Positions 51,417-61,868 are shown, counted from the first letter of the stretch. The stretch is DNA of 64,000 nucleotides from SIG575 sp964474295 (GCA_964474295.1 CAYYRN010000003.1:1-64000); one strand, 5' to 3'. Notes: generated by a model from the sequence alone, not told the origin. A program made the numbers and translations.

Positions 51417-53223
51417 TCACGGATTTTGCGAGGTTTTTCGGCATATCTATGTTACAGCCTTTTTCTTTTGCCGTAAAGTAAGCAAACAACTGCATCGGAA
51501 TTATTTCCGCCAAGGGCATAATAATATCGGGACAATCGGGAATTTCCACAGAAGCGTAAACATTTTCCTCAACAGTTCCCTTTCGGCAAATGCAGATAAT
51601 TTCCGCACCTCTTGATGCCGCTTCTTCGATGTTGCTTAATGTTTTTTTGAAAAGACGTTCATTCGTACACATAGCAAAAACAGGAGTTCCCTTTTCCAAC
51701 AAAGCAATCGTACCGTGCTTCAGTTCCCCCGCGGGGAATGCACAGCAGTTGATATAGCTGATTTCTTTAAGCTTAAGAGAGGCTTCCAAAGCAGATGCGA
51801 AATCGGTATTTCTGCCGATGAAAAAGATGTCCCTTTCTTTTGAAAATCTTTTCGCTATTTCTTTAATATGTGATGTGTCCGAAAGAATCAGGTCGATTTT
51901 TTCGGGCATTTTTGCCAGCTCACCCGTCAGCTTTTTCAATTCGCTTTCATTTAACGATTTTCTGATATCCGCCATATGCAAGGCGAACATATAAAGTGCA
52001 GCCAATTGTGTTGTATACCCCTTTGTTGTTGCAACGGCAACCTCACGTCCCGCTTTTGTCGGAATAACGTAATCACATTCGTTCGCAATCGTTGACGGTA
52101 TCACGTTTACAATACCCAAAACGACGGCACCACGGCTGTTTGCAAGCCGCATGGCCGCAATGGAATCGGCGGTTTCACCGCTTTGGGAAATTATGATAAC
52201 AAGAGTGTTTTCGCTTATTATCGGATTTCGGTATCTGAACTCGGACGCCGTTTCAACCTCTGTGGGAATACGGCACAGTTCTTCAATTGCCGCTTTTCCG
52301 GCAAGGGATGCATTGTATGCCGAACCGCATCCGATGATAAAAATTTTTTCGGCTTTGTATATTTCGAGGGAAAGCTCCGATATTTCATCAAGATAAATTT
52401 TTCCGTTTTTAATTTTAGGTTTTATAAGATTTTCGATTTTTCGAGGCTGTTCAAAAATTTCCTTTAACATAAAATGCTCGTAGTTTCCTTTGCTGCTTTC
52501 GTTTTTTTCAACGGAGAATGTTTGAAAAGCTTTGTCTATCTGCTTTAAATTCGAGTTGTAAAATTTTATGCTGTCCTTTTTTATCTCCGCAAATTCACCG
52601 TCATCGAGAAAAACGGCTTCGTTTGTGTGTTCAGCCAAAGCACAGATATCGGAAGAAAGCAGATTTTCGCAATTTCCCTTTCCTATTATGAGAGGACTTG
52701 CCTTTTTTGCCGCATAAATCGTGTCGGGTTCGTCTGAACAAAGCACCGCCGCCGCAAAAGAACCCTCAAGGCTTAAAAATGTTTTTTGTAAAGCTTCGAG
52801 AACGTTTCCGCGGTAGTGATATGACAAAAGCTGAGGGATAACCTCCGTGTCGGTTTCCGAAACAAAATTGTAGCCCTTGTTTTCCAAAGCATCCCTTATG
52901 ATATGAAAGTTTTCGATTATCCCGTTGTGTACAACACAGAATTTGCCGTCCTCCGATTTATGCGGATGTGCGTTGGCTTCGTTCGGCTTGCCGTGAGTTG
53001 CCCATCTTGTGTGACCTATTCCGACTGATGACGTGTCCGTTATTTTATCTGAAATTTTAATCATTTTGTCGAGTGTACCCTCACGCTTCAAAACCGAAAT
53101 TTTATTATCTTCCACAAGCGCTATCCCCGAAGAATCATATCCTCTGTATTCGAGAGTTTTCAAACCGTTTATAAGTACCTTTTTTGCGTTGTCCGTGCCG
53201 TTATATCCTACAATTCCGCACAT
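51406..53223 (-). CDS. glmS: Glucosamine--fructose-6-phosphate aminotransferase
   Basis: A 605-residue enzyme making glucosamine-6-phosphate, the first step to UDP-GlcNAc. MCGIVGYNGTDNAKK shows the N-terminal glutaminase cysteine; VGIGHTRWATHGKPNEANAHPH and the two SIS domains (FIIGCGSAYNASLAGK, FIGRNTDFASALEASLKLKE) follow, ending KNLAKSVTVE. AAAGGA precedes the ATG. I looked for a glmS ribozyme in the 200 bases upstream and saw none. Confidence 0.97.
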   Translation of the reverse strand: MCGIVGYNGTDNAKKVLINGLKTLEYRGYDSSGIALVEDNKISVLKREGTLDKMIKISDKITDTSSVGIGHTRWATHGKPNEANAHPHKSEDGKFCVVHNGIIENFHIIRDALENKGYNFVSETDTEVIPQLLSYHYRGNVLEALQKTFLSLEGSFAAAVLCSDEPDTIYAAKKASPLIIGKGNCENLLSSDICALAEHTNEAVFLDDGEFAEIKKDSIKFYNSNLKQIDKAFQTFSVEKNESSKGNYEHFMLKEIFEQPRKIENLIKPKIKNGKIYLDEISELSLEIYKAEKIFIIGCGSAYNASLAGKAAIEELCRIPTEVETASEFRYRNPIISENTLVIIISQSGETADSIAAMRLANSRGAVVLGIVNVIPSTIANECDYVIPTKAGREVAVATTKGYTTQLAALYMFALHMADIRKSLNESELKKLTGELAKMPEKIDLILSDTSHIKEIAKRFSKERDIFFIGRNTDFASALEASLKLKEISYINCCAFPAGELKHGTIALLEKGTPVFAMCTNERLFKKTLSNIEEAASRGAEIICICRKGTVEENVYASVEIPDCPDIIMPLAEIIPMQLFAYFTAKEKGCNIDMPKNLAKSVTVE

Positions 53224-53365
53224 TTCATCATTATCCTTTCGATTGTTTTATTGGTTTTTACCGTTTATAAAAGTATAGGAAGGTTTTTTCGCAAATATGC
53301 TGCGGGTTCTGACAAATTTGTAAATGATGACAAAAAAGCGGGATTAAATTCATTATGTTGCCGTA

Positions 53366-53394
53366 TTGAAAATTATTTTGAAAAATGCTATACT
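53366..53394 (+). promoter_or_regulatory. Promoter of the 53426 gene
   Basis: TTGAAA (53366-53371), 17 bases, TATACT (53389-53394) with TGC before the -10; 31 bases before the ATG. Confidence 0.7.
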
Positions 53395-53425
53395 GTTAAC
53401 ATAATAAAAACTCGGAGGTTAGTTT

Positions 53426-54298
53426 ATGTTTATTCTTAAAGCTTTAAAAGCCGTTCTCTATCCCGTATGGGCATTGTTTTGTGCCATTATAATTTTAATT
53501 TCGGGCCTTATAAACGGCGGCGACACGGTTTGTTCCCCCAATGCCGAACTCATCAGAACCGATAAATTTACCCTTGACGAAGCACTTCTTATGAGCCAGG
53601 GAATTACAACTGACGGCGAATATTATTATACGTCCGGTTCAATTGCCGCAATCGCTCTTTGCGGTATGGCGAAGTGGACAATGGATTTTGACAAGGTTAT
53701 TTACACACATTCTGCAATTCCGCAGGAACTTAAAGATAAGTACGGAAGCGACCACATCGGCGGAATCAGCTATTATGACGGAAAAATTTATGCCGCAGTT
53801 GAGGACAGCACCGATACTTACAATCTTATTGTAATTTACGATGCCGAAACACTCGAATATACGGGCGTTTATTATGAACTCGGAACGGAGCATCTCAAAA
53901 AAGGTATTCCTTACTGTGCGATAGATGCCGAAAACGGTTATCTTTACACTTCACAGTTTAAAGAATCCGACTGTATTTTCGCATATAATTTGGATGATAT
54001 GACTTTCTCCCACAAAATCGAGCTTTCCGAGCATATTTACAGAATACAGGGTGGCGAGGTTTACAACGGAAAAATCTATATGTCCTATGACGTGGGCGGT
54101 TCCTCAACGGAGCAGGTTATCACCGTGGATATCAAAACGGGTAAAGTCGAAAAGCTTTTTGAAAGAACAGTCAGCAGACGTGACCATGAGGCTGAGGACT
54201 TGACGGTTTATCCCTGCGAGGACGGCTCTCTTGTTCATATTTCGGACTATGATAAGCTGGTTTCCGTAAACATCAGACATTATTCGGTTGAGAGCTGA
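53426..54298 (+). CDS. Anchored extracytoplasmic protein, propeller-like, unknown
   Basis: A 290-residue protein with one N-terminal membrane anchor (about 5-27). The outside part has repeated strands with short turns, ISYYDGKIYAAVEDS, YCAIDAENGYLYTS, GEVYNGKIYMSYDVG and VYPCEDGSLVHISDYD, suggesting a beta-propeller. I recognise no named family. AGGAGG-type site CGGAGG precedes the ATG. It is a single-gene unit with its own promoter. Confidence 0.65.
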   Translation: MFILKALKAVLYPVWALFCAIIILISGLINGGDTVCSPNAELIRTDKFTLDEALLMSQGITTDGEYYYTSGSIAAIALCGMAKWTMDFDKVIYTHSAIPQELKDKYGSDHIGGISYYDGKIYAAVEDSTDTYNLIVIYDAETLEYTGVYYELGTEHLKKGIPYCAIDAENGYLYTSQFKESDCIFAYNLDDMTFSHKIELSEHIYRIQGGEVYNGKIYMSYDVGGSSTEQVITVDIKTGKVEKLFERTVSRRDHEAEDLTVYPCEDGSLVHISDYDKLVSVNIRHYSVES

Positions 54299-54328
54299 CA
54301 CTTTAAAAAACATATTGCGTTAAATTCA

Positions 54329-54368
54329 GGCACTTCGGCGGTATTTTTGAAAATGCCGTCGGGGTGCT
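54329..54368 (+). terminator. Probable terminator after the propeller-like gene
   Basis: GGCACTTCGGCGGTATTTT pairs, with several G-U pairs, with AAATGCCGTCGGGGTGCTT, followed by a weak T tract. Confidence 0.5.
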
Positions 54369-54433
54369 TCGTGCTTTCTGTTTATATTTCTTAATAAATA
54401 TTCATAAATTGTGCATTATTTTTTCCGTTTCTC

Positions 54434-54462
54434 TTGACAATAAAGTGATATCAGTATAAAAT
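54434..54462 (+). promoter_or_regulatory. Promoter of rny
   Basis: TTGACA (54434-54439), 17 bases, TAAAAT (54457-54462). A leader of about 110 bases follows, with an ATGGTGTA/TACATCAT hairpin at about 54471-54501. Confidence 0.7.
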
Positions 54463-54578
54463 ATCATAGATGGTGTATATTTTAAAATGGGGTACATCAT
54501 ATAGTGTTTTTATTCTGAGTTCTTTTGATGAATTGATTTAGTTAAAAGAGTTTAAAGTGAAGGAGGTGCTAATCTATT

Positions 54579-56132
54579 TTGGATACAATCTATTGGGTAA
54601 TTATTACCGTTGTCGCTGCGGTTGTTTTCGGCGTAGCAGGTTATGTCATCGGTAATTTACATAGAAAAAAAGTTGCGGAAGCCACAATAGGCTCTGCAAA
54701 CAAAGAAGCTGCACGAATTGTAAACGAAGCTTTGAACGAAGCCGAAACTAAAAAGAAAGAGGCTATCCTCGAAGCAAAGGATGAAATTCACAAGCAGCGT
54801 ACGGAAACGGAGAAGGAACTCCGTGAAAGACGTTCCGAGGTTCAAAGGCAGGAACGCCGTTTGATACAAAAAGAAGAATCAATCGATAAAAAGACGGATT
54901 CTCTCGAAAAGAAAGACGAAATTCTCAGCAAAAAGCTGAAGGATGCGGAAGACAGATTAACCGAAATAGACAGCATCAAGAGAAGTCAGTTTGAAATGCT
55001 TGAAAAAGTTTCAGGTTATACTAAGGAGCAGGCAAAGGATTATTTGCTTAAATCTCTTGATGAGGAATTATCGAGAGAAAAGTCTCTCAAGATAATGGAA
55101 TACGAGCAAAAGCTCAAGGATGAGCAGGATGCTTTGGCAAGGGAAGTTGTCGCAACCGCTATACAGCGTTGTGCAGCCGACCATGCGGCGGAAGCTACGG
55201 TGAGCGTTGTGGCTCTTCCGAGTGACGAAATGAAAGGCCGAATTATCGGACGTGAGGGAAGAAACATCAGAACGCTCGAAACAATTACCGGAGTTGACCT
55301 TATAATTGATGATACTCCCGAAGCCATTACGGTATCGAGCTTTGACCCTGTTCGCCGTGAGGTTGCAAGGCTTACACTTGAAAAGCTTATCACCGACGGA
55401 CGTATTCATCCGGCACGCATTGAAGAAATGTACGAAAAATCAAAAAGAGAAGTTGATTTGACGGTTAAGCAAACAGGTGAAAGAGCGCTTATCGATGCCG
55501 GTGTAAACAATGTACATCCCGAATTGGTAAAGCTTCTCGGTAAATTAAGATACCGCACAAGCTACGGTCAGAATGTGCTTAATCATTCTCTTGAGGTTTC
55601 CTATCTTGCAGGTCTTATGGCAGCGGAGCTGGGAGCCGATGTTAAACAGGCTAAACGTGCGGGATTGCTTCACGATATCGGTAAGGCACTTGACCACGAA
55701 ATGGAAGGCTCACATATTCAACTCGGTGTCGAATATGCGAAAAAATATAAGGAAAACGATGCCGTTGTTCATGCGATTGCCGCCCATCACGGCGAAATCG
55801 AAGCCAAAACGATTGTCGCTTGTCTTGTTCAGGCAGCCGATGCGATTTCTGCGGCAAGACCCGGAGCCAGAAGAGAAAACGTTCAGAATTACATCAAACG
55901 TCTTGAAAAGCTTGAAGAAATTTCAAATTCGTTTGAGGGTGTTGAACGCTCGTTTGCAATTCAGGCAGGCCGTGAGGTTCGTATTATGGTTAAGCCGGAG
56001 GTTATATCGGATGACGGTATGAAGCTCGTTGCAAGAGAGATTGTCAAGAAAATCGAAAGCGAGCTTGAATATCCCGGACAGATTAAGGTTAATATCATCA
56101 GAGAAAACCGTGCTGTCGATTATGCAAAGTAA
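54579..56132 (+). CDS. rny: Ribonuclease Y
   Basis: A 517-residue endoribonuclease starting mRNA decay at the membrane. It has an N-terminal membrane segment (about 3-25), a long coiled coil (about 30-200), a KH domain (GRIIGREGRNIRTLETITGVDLIIDD) and an HD domain with LLHDIGKALDHE. TTG 54579 is used, with GGAGG upstream at a somewhat long distance. It is followed by ymdB, its usual neighbour. Confidence 0.96.
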   Translation: MDTIYWVIITVVAAVVFGVAGYVIGNLHRKKVAEATIGSANKEAARIVNEALNEAETKKKEAILEAKDEIHKQRTETEKELRERRSEVQRQERRLIQKEESIDKKTDSLEKKDEILSKKLKDAEDRLTEIDSIKRSQFEMLEKVSGYTKEQAKDYLLKSLDEELSREKSLKIMEYEQKLKDEQDALAREVVATAIQRCAADHAAEATVSVVALPSDEMKGRIIGREGRNIRTLETITGVDLIIDDTPEAITVSSFDPVRREVARLTLEKLITDGRIHPARIEEMYEKSKREVDLTVKQTGERALIDAGVNNVHPELVKLLGKLRYRTSYGQNVLNHSLEVSYLAGLMAAELGADVKQAKRAGLLHDIGKALDHEMEGSHIQLGVEYAKKYKENDAVVHAIAAHHGEIEAKTIVACLVQAADAISAARPGARRENVQNYIKRLEKLEEISNSFEGVERSFAIQAGREVRIMVKPEVISDDGMKLVAREIVKKIESELEYPGQIKVNIIRENRAVDYAK

Positions 56133-56140
56133 TTAAACCG

Positions 56141-56176
56141 TGGAGCTGTAAAAATGAGTTTTTACAGCTCCTTTTT
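56141..56176 (+). terminator. Terminator after rny
   Basis: GGAGCTGTAAAAA, loop TGA, then its complement, followed by six T. It is 9 bases after the rny stop. Confidence 0.9.
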
Positions 56177-56226
56177 TAGAGAATTATAAAGACACGCACT
56201 TTTTACAGAAGGTAGGAGAAGTATTA

Positions 56227-56994
56227 ATGAAAATACTCATTCTCGGTGACATTGTAAGCAATATCGGATGCGAATTTGTAAGGGAAAAGCTGCCCGCACT
56301 TAAAAAAAAGGAAAATATTGACTTTTGCATTGCCAACGGTGAAAATTCCGCAGCGGGCAACGGAATAACGCCATTTTCGGCAAAGTACCTTTTTGACAGC
56401 GGAATAGATATAATCACAACCGGCAATCATGTCTGGAAAAGGAAGGAAATTTACGACTTCCTCGATGAAAGGCTTGACATTATAAGACCGGCGAATTATT
56501 ATGAATATAATCCCGGCAGAGGTTACGCTTGCGCAGACCTCGGCAGGGTGAAGATAGGCGTTATAAACCTTGCGGGAACTTATGCTATGGATTCGGTTGA
56601 CAATCCTTTCAGAGTTTGCGAAAAGGTTCTTGAAAAAATTAAGGATTGCAAGATAAAAATTGTGGATTTTCATGCGGAAGCGACAAGCGAAAAAAGAGCG
56701 ATGGGATTTTTTCTTGACGGCAAGGTCAGTTGCGTTTACGGCACGCATACGCACGTCCAGACAGCAGATGAACAGCTTTTGCCGAAATCGACGGCATATA
56801 TTACGGATGTCGGAATGTGCGGCGTTAAAAATTCCGTGCTTGGAGTTGAGAGCGAAATTATCGTTAAAAAGTTTTATGACGGTATGCCTTCGTTTTTTAA
56901 TCCCGCCAAAGGCGAGTGTATGATTAACGCAATAGTTATCGATGTTAATTTGTCTGACGGAAAGGCAACGGAAATCAGAAGAATTAACTTTTAA
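56227..56994 (+). CDS. ymdB: YmdB-type metallophosphoesterase
   Basis: A 255-residue enzyme of the TIGR00282 family, a calcineurin-like phosphodiesterase acting on cyclic nucleotides in Bacillus. Motifs: ILGDIVSNIGCEF, CIANGENSAAGNG, TTGNHVWKRKEI, DFHAEATSEKRAMG and GTHTHVQTADEQLL. It lies 95 bases after rny behind a terminator. Confidence 0.94.
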   Translation: MKILILGDIVSNIGCEFVREKLPALKKKENIDFCIANGENSAAGNGITPFSAKYLFDSGIDIITTGNHVWKRKEIYDFLDERLDIIRPANYYEYNPGRGYACADLGRVKIGVINLAGTYAMDSVDNPFRVCEKVLEKIKDCKIKIVDFHAEATSEKRAMGFFLDGKVSCVYGTHTHVQTADEQLLPKSTAYITDVGMCGVKNSVLGVESEIIVKKFYDGMPSFFNPAKGECMINAIVIDVNLSDGKATEIRRINF

Positions 56995-57010
56995 CAAAGG
57001 GTTTGGTAAA

Positions 57011-58492
57011 ATGAAAAAAATTATAAAAATTTTATCATCGGTTTTGTCTGCGGTATTGGTTTTAACCTTGCTTACTTCTTGCAGCACTTCTATGGGAGAA
57101 CTGCAAAATGCAAGTGCGAAAATCGATAACGGCACAGTTCTCAAGCTTCCCGTTTGCAACACGGATTCTTTAAATCCGTACGAAGCGACAACCGAATATA
57201 ATCTTGCTTTATCCTCACTTTTGTTTGAGGGGCTTGTTAAAGTGAATGAAGATTTTACGGCGAAAAACGTTATTGCAAAAAGCGTTTCGGTTGTGGGCAA
57301 CACTGTCAATGTAAATTTAGATTCATCATATTGTTTCAGTGACGGAAGTTCAATTCTTGCAAGCGATGTTGAATACTCTTTCGAGCAGGCAAAGGCAAAC
57401 GGTAATTTTGAAAAACAGCTTGAAAATTTTGAAAAAATTTCGGCATCGGGTCACAGCATAACGTTTAACCTTAAAAATCCCGACAAATATGCAGACCTCT
57501 GCTTGGATTTTCCGATTGTCAAAGAGCCGTCAGAGGATGATGAATACGTTGTAGGCAGCGGAAAATATAAAATCGAAAATTTAAGTTTTCTTGTTATGAA
57601 CGAGCTTTGGCATAATGAGAGCCTGCCCAAAGTCAGACGCATTAAATTGGTTAATATGCTCGATACGGAGAGTGGCCCCGAAAGTGTGGAGACGGGAACG
57701 GTTTCTTATTATTTTCAGGATATGAGCAACGGAACGTATGTCAGGAAAAACGTTAAAACGCACGAAACCCAAATGACAAATCTTGTTTTTGTGGGAATTA
57801 ACTCGAATAACGAGCATTTGAAAAAAGCGGAGGTCAGACAGGCGATTTCTTTGCTTATACCGAAAGATACAATTGCGGAGGAGTCTTTCTTGGGGTACGC
57901 AGAGGTTGCGGAAACTCCGTTTTTCCCCGGCTGGAAAGAGCTTGAGAATGTAAAATCCGCCGATAAAACGGAGGCTTTTAACGAAGCAAAAGAACTCCTT
58001 GAAAGTGCGGGATACAAAAGAAGCGATGTTCTTTCGTCTGTTATGAAGCTCAGAATAATTGTCAATGATGACAATTCCTTTAAAATTTCCGCAGCGCAAA
58101 ACATTGCCGATGCATTAAAAAGTGTGGGAATTTCCGTAACGGTCGAAAAGCTTTCTTTCCAATCCTTTGTGGGCAGACTGCAAAGGGGAGAATATGAGCT
58201 TTATATAGGTGAAACGAAGCTTACGAAAAATATGAGCCTGTCGCCGTTCTTTTCTTATAACGGAGGCGCTTCCTACGGAATTGACACAAACTCAAAAATT
58301 GTTGATGTGTATAGCGATTTTTTAAGCGGAAAGGTAACGCTTCAGAGGTTTGTTGATTATTTTGACGTTGCCGTGCCGTTTATTCCCGTTTGTTTCAGAA
58401 GCGGAATCGAAATGTATACAAACGAGATGTCCGTTTCAAAATACGGAACGGTTACGGACAGGTTTGAAAATATTTATTCATGGTCATATTAA
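57011..58492 (+). CDS. Family 5 solute-binding lipoprotein (OppA-like)
   Basis: A 493-residue lipoprotein. The signal KIIKILSSVLSAVLVLTLLTSC ends in lipobox LTSC. The mature part has the SBP_bac_5 layout, with DSLNPYEATTEYNLALSSLLFEGL near the start and YCFSDGSSILASDVEYSF. No permease or ATPase genes for peptides lie beside it, so the partner transporter is elsewhere, or it has another sensing role. ATG 57011 is chosen for the signal. Confidence 0.8.
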   Translation: MKKIIKILSSVLSAVLVLTLLTSCSTSMGELQNASAKIDNGTVLKLPVCNTDSLNPYEATTEYNLALSSLLFEGLVKVNEDFTAKNVIAKSVSVVGNTVNVNLDSSYCFSDGSSILASDVEYSFEQAKANGNFEKQLENFEKISASGHSITFNLKNPDKYADLCLDFPIVKEPSEDDEYVVGSGKYKIENLSFLVMNELWHNESLPKVRRIKLVNMLDTESGPESVETGTVSYYFQDMSNGTYVRKNVKTHETQMTNLVFVGINSNNEHLKKAEVRQAISLLIPKDTIAEESFLGYAEVAETPFFPGWKELENVKSADKTEAFNEAKELLESAGYKRSDVLSSVMKLRIIVNDDNSFKISAAQNIADALKSVGISVTVEKLSFQSFVGRLQRGEYELYIGETKLTKNMSLSPFFSYNGGASYGIDTNSKIVDVYSDFLSGKVTLQRFVDYFDVAVPFIPVCFRSGIEMYTNEMSVSKYGTVTDRFENIYSWSY

Positions 58493-58508
58493 GGACGGAT
58501 ATTTTATT

Positions 58509-61500
58509 ATGCTTAATATAGTTTACGGAAAAGCGGGTACAGGAAAAACGAAACGTGTCAATGAAATCCTCGCATCTCTTGCCAAAAAGGGATGTGAGGA
58601 TTTGCTGCTTATTGTTCCCGAACAGTTTTCTTTCAGTGCGGAAAGAGCAATGCTTGAGCTTCTCGGAAGTGTAGACTGTAACAGGAACGAAATTGTTATG
58701 AGCTTCAGCCACATTGCAGAAACCGTAAGAAAAGAATACGGTAGCACCGGACTGCGTGAAATCGGCAGTGCCGAAAAAGTTTTGCTTATGAATATGGCAA
58801 TAAATCAGGTTCGGGATAAAATCACCTTTTTTTCACGCAGGCTCAAATCGAAAAGCTTTGTAAACGATATGATTTTGCTTTGCGATGAATTTAAGCAAAA
58901 TGCACTCACGCCCGAAGACGCTTACGAATTTTGCGGTATGACACAAAGCACGCAGCTTTCTCAAAAGCTGAAAGAAGTTTTGCTGATTTTGGAGAGCTAC
59001 AATGCTTTAACAAAAAACAGATTCAGCGACCCGTTTGATGTTCTTACAAGACTTTACGAGGTTCTCGGTGAATACGGATTTTTTGAAAACAAAACTGTTT
59101 TTATAGACGGCTTTTACAGCTTTTCACGTCAGGAGCTTAAAATTATCGAACGCATTGTATCGCAAGCTGAAGATGTTTATGTTACCGTTTGCACGGATGA
59201 AATTTACGCTCCGTATGAGGACGATTACGACGTTTTTTCTTATCCGAGAAAAACGGCGCAGTCCGTTATAAACATAGCAAAAAAATACAACAAAGAAGTA
59301 AGGGCGGTTAAAATACAAAAGCGTCGTGAAAATTTAAGTGAAGAAATTTGCTTTTTGGAAGAAAATATTTTCAGAACCAAAAGAGAAAAAAGTGAAGCGG
59401 AAACAGAAGATATAGAAATAATAAGTGCCAAAAATATTGAAAACGAATGTAAATTTGTAGCCCTCACCGTAAGAAAGCTTTTGTCCGAGGGCAAGGTCAG
59501 AAGCCGTGATATAGCAATTGTTTCCCGTGACGGCGGGGAATATGACACCGAAATGAAGGAAGCTCTGAAAACCTATTCGACAGAAGTTTTTTCGGATAAA
59601 AGACAGCCCGTAAAAATTCAGCCGCTTTGCACATATATTTTAGGTGCTTTGGAAATCGCAAATTTCGGATTTGACGAATCAAGGGTTATGAAATGCCTAA
59701 AAACAGGGCTTACCGACCTTGACACGAACGAGGTTTCGCTGATTGAAAATTATGCTCTGATGTGGGGGAAAAATGCTTCGTTTTTAAAAGAATGGACGGA
59801 AAATCCGAGAGGTTACGGAGAAGAATTTCTGGAAAGTGACAGGCAGGAGCTTGAAAGGCTGAACCGTTTGAGAAAAACAGCCGTAAAACCGCTTGCGGAA
59901 TTTAAAAAAGCTGTTTCGGAAAAGGTAAGCGGGAAAAAAGCTGCGGAAGAAATTTATAAGCTTCTTATGAATACTCACGCAGACGAAAACCTGAAAAAAA
60001 TCGCAATAAATCTTGAAGAAATGAACGAGCGTGAGCTGTCGATTGAACAGGAAAGAATATGGCAGACGGTTATTTCCGTTTTGGACAGCTTTGCCTCTGT
60101 TGTGGCTGATGATGTTAAACCCGTTTCGGAAATTTATGACCTTTTCAACACGATTATCTCAAATGAAGAAATAGGAAACATTCCGCAGGGGCTTGACGAG
60201 GTGCTTGTCGGCAGTGCGGAGAGGACAAGGGTAGCGTCTCCCAAAATTGTTTTTTTGGTCGGAGCAAACGACGGTGTTTTTCCGAAAACGCCGTCAAGTG
60301 CCGGTATTTTCAGTGACAGAGAAAGAAACGTGCTGCTTAATGCGGGACTTGATTTGAATTTGCCCGTGCTTGACAGAATTATGGAAGAACGGTTTATTGC
60401 TTACCATACGCTTTGCACCGCATCGGAAAAAATTTATGTTTCTTTTTGCAACCGCTCACTTTCCGGAGAGCTTGCTCCGTCTGAAATTGTCGAGGAAATC
60501 AAAACGATATTTCCGAACTGTAAATTTACCGATGCGGAAAAAACCGATATATATGACTACGTTTTCAGCGAAACAAGCGCCTTTGAGGTAGCGGCGGAAA
60601 AATGGAAAACGGATGATGAAAAAGCCAATGCGTTAAAAAAATATTTTTCCGAAAAAGGGCAGGAAGAATATAAAAATCAACTCGAAGCACTCGAAAAATA
60701 CATTTCAAAAGGAAAAACGGTAATAAACGATAAGAACACGGCACAAGAGCTTTACGGAAAGGTTATGCATCTTTCGGCTTCGAGAATCGAAGTTTTCAAT
60801 AAGTGTCCGTTTGAATATTTCTGTAAATTCGGTTTGCGTGCAAAACCGGAAGAAAAAGCCGAAATCAGTCCCAGACAAAGGGGAACTGTTGTCCATTACT
60901 GCCTTGAAAAGCTTATTAAAAATTACGGCTTGGAAAAGCTCAGGTTAATGAGCGAGGATGAGCTGAAAAAAGTAATTACCGAAATTCTGACTGAGTATGC
61001 CGAAATTTCGATGGGCGGAAAGGAAAACAAAACAAAACGGTTTTCTTTTTTATACGCACGCTTTGAAAAGACGGTTTATGAGCTTATTTTGCAGATAATA
61101 GAGGAGTTTTCCGTAAGCGATTTCGTGCCTGAAGGCTTTGAACTTAAAATCGATTTTGACGGCGATGTTCAGCCTTATGAAATCCCTCTTGCTTCGGGGG
61201 GCAAGGTTTTTGTAAGAGGACTTGTTGACCGTGTTGATGTAATGGAAAAGAACGGGCAGAAATACGTCCGTGTTGTCGATTACAAAACAGGCAAAAAAGA
61301 GTTTAAGCTTTATGAGGTTTTGGAAGGCATAAATATGCAGATGCTTATTTATCTTTTCGCAATCAGACAAAACGGAAAAGGAATTTACGAAAACTGTGTT
61401 CCCGCAGGAGTTTTGTATAAGCCTGCAAGTGTTTCGCAAATCAGAACGGAGCGTTACGCTTCAAAGGAAGACATAGAAAAAAAGAGAAAAAAAGAAAGCA

Positions 61501-61868
61501 GATATTCCGGGCTTGTTTTGGCACACGAAGATGTGGTATACGGTATGGACCGTGAGGTGTCTTCGCAGATAATTGACGTTAAAATTAAGGATGACAAGGA
61601 TAATAAAATCACATTTACGGGTTCTGTGGCAACGATGGCACAGCTCGGAAAACTCAAACAAAAGGTTGATGAAATAATCGAGCGTATGGGCAACGAGCTT
61701 CATAACGGAAGAGCCGATGCTTTGCCTCTTGTAAACGGCAGTGAAAGTGCTTGCGATTTTTGCGATTATTCGGATGTTTGCTTAAATCGTGATGAAGATG
61801 CAAGACGTGAAATAGTTGCCGCAAAAAATGAGGCAATATTTGATTTTCTCGAAAAGGACGGTGAATGA
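58509..61868 (+). CDS. addB: AddB, helicase-nuclease subunit B
   Basis: A 1119-residue subunit of the AddAB recombination helicase-nuclease. MLNIVYGKAGTGKTKRV is a Walker A; the end has a RecB-type nuclease (VRVVDYKTGKKEF) and an iron-sulfur cluster from the NKCPFEYFCKFG cysteines with CDFCDYSDVC. ATG 58509 is taken because the family begins there; the longer frame overlaps the previous gene. Its end overlaps addA. Confidence 0.95.
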   Translation: MLNIVYGKAGTGKTKRVNEILASLAKKGCEDLLLIVPEQFSFSAERAMLELLGSVDCNRNEIVMSFSHIAETVRKEYGSTGLREIGSAEKVLLMNMAINQVRDKITFFSRRLKSKSFVNDMILLCDEFKQNALTPEDAYEFCGMTQSTQLSQKLKEVLLILESYNALTKNRFSDPFDVLTRLYEVLGEYGFFENKTVFIDGFYSFSRQELKIIERIVSQAEDVYVTVCTDEIYAPYEDDYDVFSYPRKTAQSVINIAKKYNKEVRAVKIQKRRENLSEEICFLEENIFRTKREKSEAETEDIEIISAKNIENECKFVALTVRKLLSEGKVRSRDIAIVSRDGGEYDTEMKEALKTYSTEVFSDKRQPVKIQPLCTYILGALEIANFGFDESRVMKCLKTGLTDLDTNEVSLIENYALMWGKNASFLKEWTENPRGYGEEFLESDRQELERLNRLRKTAVKPLAEFKKAVSEKVSGKKAAEEIYKLLMNTHADENLKKIAINLEEMNERELSIEQERIWQTVISVLDSFASVVADDVKPVSEIYDLFNTIISNEEIGNIPQGLDEVLVGSAERTRVASPKIVFLVGANDGVFPKTPSSAGIFSDRERNVLLNAGLDLNLPVLDRIMEERFIAYHTLCTASEKIYVSFCNRSLSGELAPSEIVEEIKTIFPNCKFTDAEKTDIYDYVFSETSAFEVAAEKWKTDDEKANALKKYFSEKGQEEYKNQLEALEKYISKGKTVINDKNTAQELYGKVMHLSASRIEVFNKCPFEYFCKFGLRAKPEEKAEISPRQRGTVVHYCLEKLIKNYGLEKLRLMSEDELKKVITEILTEYAEISMGGKENKTKRFSFLYARFEKTVYELILQIIEEFSVSDFVPEGFELKIDFDGDVQPYEIPLASGGKVFVRGLVDRVDVMEKNGQKYVRVVDYKTGKKEFKLYEVLEGINMQMLIYLFAIRQNGKGIYENCVPAGVLYKPASVSQIRTERYASKEDIEKKRKKESRYSGLVLAHEDVVYGMDREVSSQIIDVKIKDDKDNKITFTGSVATMAQLGKLKQKVDEIIERMGNELHNGRADALPLVNGSESACDFCDYSDVCLNRDEDARREIVAAKNEAIFDFLEKDGE

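Noticed and set aside
53224..53425. glmS ribozyme before glmS
   Set aside because: The region is short, AT-rich and has no core resembling the ribozyme; nothing supports it.
58350..58508. N-terminal extension of AddB
   Set aside because: It overlaps the end of the solute-binding lipoprotein gene, and AddB proteins start at the MLNIVYGKAGTGKT segment.
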